In this document: in pieces, positions 1 through 8,600 of the stretch
Layout of the letters: each line of letters begins with the position of its first letter
How positions within the stretch are numbered: position 1 is the stretch's first letter
Origin: Gimesia sp.
GTDB lineage: Bacteria; Planctomycetota; Planctomycetia; Planctomycetales; Planctomycetaceae
Assembly (NCBI GenBank): GCA_002706765.1
Contig: PAJV01000028.1
Span: 1-64,000 of the forward strand
Direction: 5' to 3'
DNA: 64,000 nucleotides
Notes under the pieces: model-generated
Database searches by the model: none
Seen by the model: only the letters and a program-made list of their open reading frames with translations
Told to the model about the DNA's origin: nothing
Made by a program: the position numbers and the translations under genes

Positions 1-347
1 AAGCCCGTGAACAGCGCGAGTTAACCCGCCTGAAAAAGCAGATCGCGAAACTCGATCTGCTGATCCTGGATGAACTGGGTTATGTCCCCGCCAGTAAACC
101 TGGCTCTGAACTGCTGTTCGACGTGATCAGCACGGCCTATGAACGTTTCAGCCTGATCGTGACGACCAATCTGCCCTTTGAAAACTGGGCCGAGGTACTT
201 GGCAGCGAACGACTGACGGGAGCCACACTCGACCGGCTCACCCATCGCTGCCATATCCTGGAGACGACCGGAGAAAGTTACCGGTTACAGGATGCCAAAC
301 GGCGGCACACAAAAAACTCAAGCAAGCAACCGCTACTGACGAAATAA
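1..347 (+). CDS. istB: IS21-family helper ATPase IstB, C-terminal part (cut by window edge)
   Basis: The open frame enters from the left edge (frame starting at base 3) and ends with TAA at 345-347, giving about 114 residues. It has the Walker-B-like LLILDELGYVP stretch near the start, then the sensor-type LIVTTNLPFENWAEV segment and LTGATLDRLTHRCHIL, all characteristic of the AAA+ IstB/DnaC-like ATPases that assist IS21 transposases. In this family IstB follows the istA transposase, so the rest of the element should lie to the left of the window. The frame is intact as far as seen, so the element may be functional. The element ends about 110 bases downstream, where it interrupts a cyanophycin-synthetase-like gene. 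Confidence 0.93.
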   Translation, partial: AREQRELTRLKKQIAKLDLLILDELGYVPASKPGSELLFDVISTAYERFSLIVTTNLPFENWAEVLGSERLTGATLDRLTHRCHILETTGESYRLQDAKRRHTKNSSKQPLLTK

Positions 348-459
348 CAAAAGACCACGCATTCGTTCCCAAATCGCCACTTCCGGACGAATCCAACACA
401 GACAGCGCTACGTTTTATACCAATTTGCCACTCCCCGGCAGGCGCTACGTTTTCTGACA
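348..459 (+). mobile_element. Right end of the IS21-family element with internal terminal repeats
   Basis: The stretch between the istB stop and the resumed host gene carries two copies of gcgctacgtttt (405-416 and 442-453), each preceded by a related cgccactt/tgccactc block. IS21-family elements are known for multiple repeated sequences at their ends that the transposase binds. Read from the outside in on the minus strand, the end begins TGTCAGAAAACGTAGCGCC, consistent with the TGT-type tips usual in this family. The boundary at about 459 is inferred, because the left end and the target duplication are outside the window. Confidence 0.75.
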
Positions 460-1051
460 GTTGTTTACACCGCCGGTCCGGGTACTTTCGATTCTTGATG
501 CTCCCATAACACTGCGTGGAATCGTCACGTTTAATACGGCAAATGTCCTGGCGGCTTTAGCAGCACTGCATGGTTTAGGAATGGCCGTCGATACGATTCG
601 AAATGGAATCAGTACTTTCCACCCGAGTGCCACTCAGAATCCGGGCAGAATGAACCTCATTGACTTTGTGACGTTCAAGGTCATTCTCGACTACGGGCAT
701 AATGTGCCAGCGATTAATGCCCTCGGCGTTGCGTTACCGCAAATCAGCAATGGTCGCAAAATCGTAATTGCGCATGGTACAGGGAATCGAACAGATGACA
801 ACATCAGGGAATTTGGCGCTGCATTAGCTTCTGTTTACGATCACATCATTCTGGCGGACATCGATCCCCGAAATCGGGTTTTGGGAGAAACACCTGAACT
901 GGTCAAGTCTGGCGCGCTAAAAACCGGCTTTTCCGAAATGGAGACTGAGTTCATCATCGATCCACTCCAGGCCATCGACTGTGCATTTTCCATAGTGCAC
1001 CCCGGAGATCTCATCATGGTTCAAGTTGATGAAGTGGCACCGATGCTGTAG
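460..1051 (+). pseudogene. cphA: Cyanophycin synthetase-like Mur ligase C-terminal fragment, 5' truncated by IS insertion
   Basis: About 196 residues are readable to a TAG stop at 1051. The segment NPGRMNL followed by VILDYGHN and later the ADIDPRNR and IMVQVDE stretches match the C-terminal domain of the Mur-ligase half of cyanophycin synthetase, which polymerises aspartate and arginine. The family protein is roughly 870-900 residues with an N-terminal ATP-grasp half, so only the last fifth is here. The reading frame starts directly at the IS21-type end (base 460), with only a fortuitous TTG at 461 and no convincing ribosome site, so this is best treated as an insertion-broken gene. The 5' part may still exist left of the element. 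Confidence 0.8.
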
Positions 1052-1230
1052 CATGTCATGGAGCACTTTAAGAACAATCTTCCTCGATCGGAGGGGAAGC
1101 TTTCTGTTCAAAGTGAATCGCTCAAAATTCCCAAGTGAAGATAAGCTGGTATATCCTGAAACGGCTTTAACAGACAGGGACAGATAACTGGTGTGATACT
1201 GACGGTCAAGCAGGTCCAGAGAGAGGTTTC

Positions 1231-2463
1231 ATGATTGAATATGCTTTTCCAAAAGATTTGCTGGAAGTAATTAAAACACGCTGGCAGAATGTTTCTGATC
1301 CAAAGTTTGAGTTGCCTCAAGATCAGATACTTCGACGTTTACTGGATACCTGCTACCACGCTTCATTTCGCACCAGCGAACAGCGATTAGTTCATTGTGT
1401 TGTGGCATATGCTTCTTTAGAAGCAATTCCGAAAGAGGCTTTGCAACTCACAGAACCTGTAGTATTGACCGATACCGAACTGGTCCGACTGTCTCCTGTG
1501 ACGCAACACCGCCAGACCGTCATTGGTTGTTACCAGCGGGAAGAATGGTTATCCATCTGGGGCTTCTTTGAACATGGCCATGCCTGGGTACAACATTCTG
1601 CCGGCGATCCTCCCGCAACTCCCATGCAACCGGAAGACTTTCCTCCCGACTGCCTGATGATCACCATTGAAGGTCCCGGAACCCTGATGGTCTCCCAGGG
1701 ACGATCTGGCCTGGTCCGTTTGCGGGATGGCCGCGTGATTTTTCCCCAGGAGAATCTGTTCCAGACCGGCACAAATCCATTGGGAATTTTCTTTCGTCAG
1801 GTGATCGCAGGGCTCGTCTCCTCAGGTCTCTACCGAAATCTGGTAAAAAGTTCGCTTGAAGAAGAGGAAATACATTCCCTGTTAAATATCTATACAACCT
1901 CCCTTCTCGCCATACTGGAGCGTATCAACTTAAGAAGACACGGGGGGAGCATTGTGATCACTCCGCTGCCAGTTCAAAAACAACATGCCCATATTACATA
2001 TACCGTTTCTGATCATTCGGGACTGTTTGAGAAAATTGTGACGTATAAAATTCTCGATGATGGGTTACGTCAGGCGAATGAAAATCCAGATCCATCAGCC
2101 GAGTCAGAAAAGAGACAGGCAGAACTTGACCTCCGCCGGGGAAGTCAGCAGTTAATTCGCGGGATCAGTCAGATCAGTCTGCTGGCGGCCGTCGATGGTG
2201 CCGTCCTGCTGGATGAACACCTGCGAATCCAGGGGTTTGGAGTACGGTTTCCCGTTTTACTGCCGCCAGGTTCGCAAGTAGAAGATGCTTCTTCCGGCCG
2301 TAAATATCTATGCGATCAATGGGGATTGCGGCATCAGTCTGTCTTTTCATTCTGTCATAAATCGGAAGGGGCGATCGGACTGATCGTGTCGCAGGATGGA
2401 GAAGTCAAAGCGGTAAAAGCAGAGCATGGGCAGCTCTATTTCTGGGATGGTATTCTTAATTAG
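1231..2463 (+). CDS. Divergent DisA_N-like (DACNV-type) sensor domain protein
   Basis: 410 residues; ATG at 1231 preceded by gagagg about 8 bases upstream. The C-terminal third contains AVDGAVLLDEHLRIQGFGV, then GLRHQSVFSF and EGAIGLIVSQDGEVKAV, which follow the order of strands in the diadenylate cyclase (DisA_N/DAC) fold: a DGA-type motif, an RHR-like GLRH motif, and the S/E-rich strand. The canonical DGA and RHR catalytic motifs are only partly kept, matching the DACNV-type sensor domains predicted to bind nucleotides rather than make c-di-AMP. The N-terminal region (1-200) is not recognised. It precedes the giant glucan synthase gene by 208 bases on the same strand, so co-expression is plausible. 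Confidence is moderate on the fold and low on the role. Confidence 0.55.
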   Translation: MIEYAFPKDLLEVIKTRWQNVSDPKFELPQDQILRRLLDTCYHASFRTSEQRLVHCVVAYASLEAIPKEALQLTEPVVLTDTELVRLSPVTQHRQTVIGCYQREEWLSIWGFFEHGHAWVQHSAGDPPATPMQPEDFPPDCLMITIEGPGTLMVSQGRSGLVRLRDGRVIFPQENLFQTGTNPLGIFFRQVIAGLVSSGLYRNLVKSSLEEEEIHSLLNIYTTSLLAILERINLRRHGGSIVITPLPVQKQHAHITYTVSDHSGLFEKIVTYKILDDGLRQANENPDPSAESEKRQAELDLRRGSQQLIRGISQISLLAAVDGAVLLDEHLRIQGFGVRFPVLLPPGSQVEDASSGRKYLCDQWGLRHQSVFSFCHKSEGAIGLIVSQDGEVKAVKAEHGQLYFWDGILN

Positions 2464-2671
2464 ATCCGAGTTCCTCCAACAAGTGACTCATGAAATCCGA
2501 CAGAATGTCGCTGCAGAAAGTGTGGATGCAATTAACGAAAGAGATACACCCAGTTGCCAGAGAAACCTGCACAGGAAGAAATTACACCTGATTGCTAATT
2601 ACCTTGAGGCGTCCTATAATTGAGCCAACACCCCTTTCTCCAGGAGATGGAGTTGGGCTTTAGGAGGCTTA

Positions 2672-5600
2672 ATGCATGTTCCCGGTATCTGGCAGAAACT
2701 GTACCGACTGATTTCTTTCCAACAGTTTCGCCATCAGGAACCTTCGCTTATCAGGCCCATTGATGAAGCGCCACTTCGCGCAGAACTCTTTAGTATTGAT
2801 CAGCTCGAACGACACGCAAAGATCATCGCTGCGTCCCATAAACTGGCATCAGGCCAGGCACGAGATGAGCTGTTACCACGGCTCGATGAAAACCAGCGTA
2901 TCTTAAATGAAACGTACGATCTGGTGGCAGCCGCAGAAGATCTGAATCGCCGGATCGAACCAGCGGCAGAATGGCTGCTGGACAACTTCTATCTGGTAGA
3001 AGAGCAGATTCGTGCCATCCGGCGTCTGTTACCACCCTCTTACAGCCGGGAACTGCCACGTCTGGCAAATGGCCCCGCTGTCAGTTATCCGCGCGTTTAT
3101 GACATCGCACTCGAACTGATCGCTCACGTTGATGGTCGGATTGATGCCCACAGCCTGGACAGCTTCATTGCCTCTTATGAGTCAGTCCAGACGTTGAAAC
3201 TCGGCGAATTATGGGCATTACCATTAATGTTGCGACTGGCCCTGATCGAAAATCTGCGCCGGGTTGCAGTGAGAATTGCTGCTGCACGGCGCGACCGTGA
3301 CCTGGCAAACGACTGGGCAGATCGCATGGTAAAGGTGGTCGAGCAGAAACCGACAGACCTGATTCTAGTTCTGGCAGATATGGCTCGTACCAACCCTAAT
3401 CTCTCAGGTGCATTTCTGGCCGAGCTGACCCGCCATCTCCAAGGCCAGAATCCCAACTTTGCTTTTGCAAACAGCTGGCTCGAACATCGCCTGGCTGACC
3501 AGGTATTAACGATCGAACAAGTGGTGCACACGGAAGGCCAGGCCCAGGCCGTCGATCAGGTTTCGATAGGAAACAGTATCAACAGCCTGCGTTTTTTGAA
3601 TTCCAACGACTGGCGCCTTTTTATTGAAAAGCACAGTCTGGTAGAACGAACACTGACGGGAGACCCTTCACACATCTATGCACAGATGGATTTTGCGACA
3701 CGAAATCGTTATCGACGAGCTGTTGAAGGCATTGCCCGACGTAGCAAATTCACTGAGTATGATGTCGCCCTCAAAGCGGTTCAACTGGCCGAAAATCATG
3801 CGAGTGATAATCCAGAAGACCGTGCCGCTCATGTAGGTTATTATCTGATCGACCATGGACGTCCGGTATTAGAGTGTCTGGTCGAAATGCGGCTGACCCC
3901 TGCCGTCATGCTGGACAAGTTACGCCGGCGGTTTCCCCTGATCTGTTACCTGTCCAGCATGACGTTCTTCATACTTGCTGCGACGATACTCTTCTTCGCT
4001 GCGGCCCACTATTCCAGTGTGAACTGGCTGGGGCTCGCCCTGCTTGTGATCCCGGTTCTGATTTGTGCCTCGCATTTGGGAATGGGGATTGTCAACTGGT
4101 TTTCGATGCAACTGTTTCGACCGCAATCGCTGCCACGGATGGATTATGAACAGGGAATTCCGCCTGAGCACCGCACCCTGGTGGCAGTACCCACAATGCT
4201 GACAAGCGCCGCTGGTATTGAACATTTATTGGAGGGAATGGAAGTACGGTATCTCGCCAATCGTGATCCCAGCTTGCATTTTGCCCTGGTCACCGACCTG
4301 GTGGATGCCGATGCTGAGGTGTTACCAGCTGATGCGCAGCTCGTGAGTCTGATACGTGACGGCATTCAACTCCTGAATCAGACATATGCGTCTGATCGCT
4401 CTAATATATTCTATCTCTTTCACCGTTCTCGCGAATGGAATGCGCAAGAAGGAGTCTGGATGGGGCACGAACGCAAACGCGGTAAACTGGCAGACCTGAA
4501 TGCGACACTGCGCGGTAAACAAGGCCTGTTTACTGAAATGGTCGGCGAAATCGAAATTCTACAATCAGTGAAGTATGTCATCACACTCGATACTGATACC
4601 CAATTACCGCGGGATGCAGCCCGATTGATGGTAGGCACACTGGCACATCGTTTGAATCATCCTGTTTTTGACGCACGTAAATCGCGCGTCGTCGAAGGAC
4701 ACACGATCCTTCAACCGCGTGTCGCGGTCAGCCTGAATAGTGCACAGCAATCACACTTCGTGCAGTTGTATGCAGGCGACCCCGGAATCGATCCTTACAC
4801 GCGGGTTGTTTCAGATGTATACCAGGATTTATTCGGCGAGGGATCATTTATCGGCAAAGGAATTTATGATGTCGATTCCTTTGAAATGTCCTGCAATAAC
4901 TTTCCTGAAAATACGATTCTGAGTCATGACCTGATTGAAGGAGCCTATTGTCGCTCCGCCCTGGTCAGTGACGTGACTCTGTACGAAGAATATCCATCGC
5001 GTTACCTGGCAGATATCGGACGCCGACATCGCTGGATTCGGGGAGACTGGCAGATCGTTGGCTGGTTGTTTCCCTGGGTCCGAAATCGTGCTGGCAGGTC
5101 GGTGCGGAATCCGATCTCTGCCCTTTCCTGGTGGAAGATCTTTGACAACCTGCGTCGCAGTCTGATTTCGCTTGCCATGCTGAGTATACTGCTCCTCTCC
5201 TGGTACTTGATGCCTGAACTGGCTGCAGAGTCATTGCTGTTCTTAGCCTGTATTGTATTTCTGCCCACAATTCTGGATACACTGACCAGTTTGCTTCAGA
5301 AGCCGGTCGATTTACCTTCGCGCCTGCATGTACGCGAGAAACTGCAGGCAACGGGACGACCGCTGGCGCAGAACTTCCTGTCATTGGTATTTTTACCTTA
5401 TGAAGCATATATCTGCTGCGACGCGATTATCCGCACACTGGTCCGTGTATTCTGGACAAAGCGACGACTCCTCGAATGGAAAACAGCCAGCGATTCGGAA
5501 CGGGGAAATGATGGTAACTTGATTGGTACCATTTACCAGATGATGATCGCTCCCGCGTCAGCCATCTTTCTGGCGTTACTACTCTATTACAGTGAACCAG

Positions 5601-8600
5601 AGATTTTCTTCTGGGCACTGCCCTGGCTTGTGATCTGGTTTGTATCACCAATCATAGCCTGGTGGCTCAGCCGGCCGATTACCAGACGTGGAATACAGTT
5701 CTCCGAATTAGAACATCATTTTCTGGAAAAGCTATCAAGAAAAACCTGGCGGTACTTCGAAGAGTATGTCACGGAAGAAGAGAACTGGCTGCCACCAGAC
5801 AATATTCAGCAGAATCCCAACCTGGAGATAGCGACACGGACGAGCCCCACCAATATTGGTATGGCACTGCTCTCCGATCTGGCGGCTTACGATTTCGGCT
5901 ACTGCTCTGCCTCTCAGCTCCTCAATCGAACTCGAAAGACCTTTAAGACACTGGACAGGATGGAACGTCATCGAGGACATTTCTTCAACTGGTACGACAC
6001 GCGCACACTTCAACCATTGCACCCCCGATATGTTTCCCTGGTTGACAGCGGGAATTTAGCTGCAGATCTACTGGTTCTCAGTAGCGGCTTTCGAGAACTG
6101 AGCGAAGCGAACCTGATGCCCGAACGCATGTTTGCAGGCCTGCGTGATACGCTGCGGGTTCTGCTGGATGTGATTCTGAATTTTGACGGAAAGTCGATAG
6201 ACGCTGACTTTCGTCGCAGAATTGAACGACAGATCGAAGTGCTGAATCGCGCTCCTGATTCGCTGCAGGCTGCGAATGTTCTGCTGGCACAAATGACAGT
6301 AGAAGCAGCTGAGCTCATTACATTAGCAGACTCGAATCCGGAACTCATGTGGTGGGTACTCGCTTATGAGCGATCCTGTCAGGAACATCGGGCCGACCTG
6401 CTGCACCTGGCAGTCTGGCTCACTCTCCCCAAATCTCCCGATGTTTGGGAAGACGTTCACTCCGATCATCAGAGTACGGAATTGAAACAGCTGGCAGTCG
6501 CCCTCAAACAGTTAGATAACGCTACAGGGTTGCGAGATGTCGCAAAGCTGCAAACAACCTTGCTGCCGCTGATCCAGGAGGCAAAACAGGTCGCAAATAG
6601 TGAAACCTGTGATTGGCTGGTGCAGTTAGGTGCCTCAACAGGTATTGCCGCTGAACGTGCAAGTGCCAGAATCAGGGCGTTTGAGGAACTGGCTTTACAA
6701 TGTCGCGAATTAGCAGATATGGATTTCGGATTATTGTATGATTCATCCCGAGACTTATTTGCAATTGGCTATAACGTCAGCGAGCGGCGACTTGATCCTG
6801 GTTACTATGACCTGCTCGCCTCAGAAGCACGACTGGCCAGTTATATCGTCATTGCGCAGGGGCAATTCGGCCAGGAGCACTGGTTTGCATTGGGACGTCT
6901 GCTGACCAGCGCGGGAAGCCTGCCGGCATTGTTAAGCTGGAGTGGCTCCATGTTTGAATATTTGATGCCACTGCTGGTAATGCCCAATTACGAGAATACG
7001 CTGCTCGATCGTACTTATCACGCAGCCGTGCGAAGACAAATCGAATACGGACGGCAATATCGAGTTCCCTGGGGGATTTCTGAATCCGGTTACAATACGA
7101 TAGACCAACACCGGACATATCAGTATCGAGCATTTGGAGTCCCCGGCCTGGGACTGAAACGGGGACTGGCGGAAGACCTGGTCATTGCTCCGTATGCAAG
7201 TGTGCTGGCGTTAATGGTCGAACCGCAGGCTGCCTGTGAGAATCTCCAGCACCTGGCTGCAGATGGTCAACTGGGGGCCTGTGGCTTCTATGAAGCAGTC
7301 GACTACACACCTTCACGATTACCACCTGGCGCTGAAAGTGTAACGGTGAAACAGTTCATGGCTCACCATGAAGGGATGAGCCTGCTCTCTCTGGCATATG
7401 TACTGCTTGATAAACCGATGCAGCGCCGCTTTCTCGCTGACCCCATGCTGCGGGCAGCGGAACTGCTCTTACAGGAACGGGTTCCCAGGGCAATAGCGCC
7501 GGTTCTCCCTCATGAAAGCGAAACACGGGCAACTCACCTTGCATCTCCAGAAGAAACGGGAAGCATGCGTGTGATTACTAATCCTGACAGTCCCGTAGTG
7601 GAAGCCCACCTGCTCTCTAACGGCAGATATCACGTTGTGGTATCCAGTGCCGGAGGCGGCTACAGCAGATGGCATAATCTGGCAGTCACGCGCTGGCGTG
7701 AAGATGCCACTCGAGATAATTATGGCAGCTTCTGTTATCTGCGCGACGTTGACAGCAAAGTCATGTGGTCGAATTCCTGGCAGCCGACCACCAGTCTCAC
7801 CAAAGGCTATGAAGCGATCTTCACCCAGGCGCGGGCCGAGTTCCGCCGCTCAGATACGGGCATTGAAACGTATACTCAAATCAGTGTCTCACCGGAAGAC
7901 GACATCGAACTGCGGCGCGTGACACTCACGAATCGATCCGAGTCATCGCGCAGGATTGAAGTGACCAGTTATGCTGAAGTCGTGTTAGCAGTTCAACCCC
8001 AGGATGAGGCACATCCCGCCTTCAGCAATCTGTTTGTACAAACGGAACTGGTCCCCCATCACAAGGCGATTTACTGCACCCGGCGTCCCCGCTCTGCCGA
8101 AGAACATCCGCCATGGATGACACACATGATGACCGTCAGAGGAGTCACAATTGGAACACCCTCTTATGAGACAGACCGTATGCAGTTCATCGGCCGCCAG
8201 CGTACGCTGGCAGCGCCAATTGTTTTCGATAAAATTGCTCCACTTTCCAACTCTGCCGGACCGGTACTCGATCCTGTGGTCAGTATTCGCCAGACGGTAC
8301 TGTTACTCCCTAACGAAGCGGTTAGTATTGATATCGTCACGGGAGTCTCGGAGACACGGGCTGGCGTCGAAGCGTTGTCTGAAAAATACAGCGATCACAG
8401 TCTGGCCGATCGTGTGTTTGATCTTGCCTGGACCCACGGTCATATTCTGTTGCAGCAATTAAGCGCTTCTGAAATGGATGCGCAGATTTATGGCCGACTG
8501 GCCAGTTCAATCATTTATGCATCATCTCTCAGGCGTGCCAAAACAAGTATTCTCAATCTCAATCGACAGGGACAATCGGGGTTGTGGGGATACGGAATCT

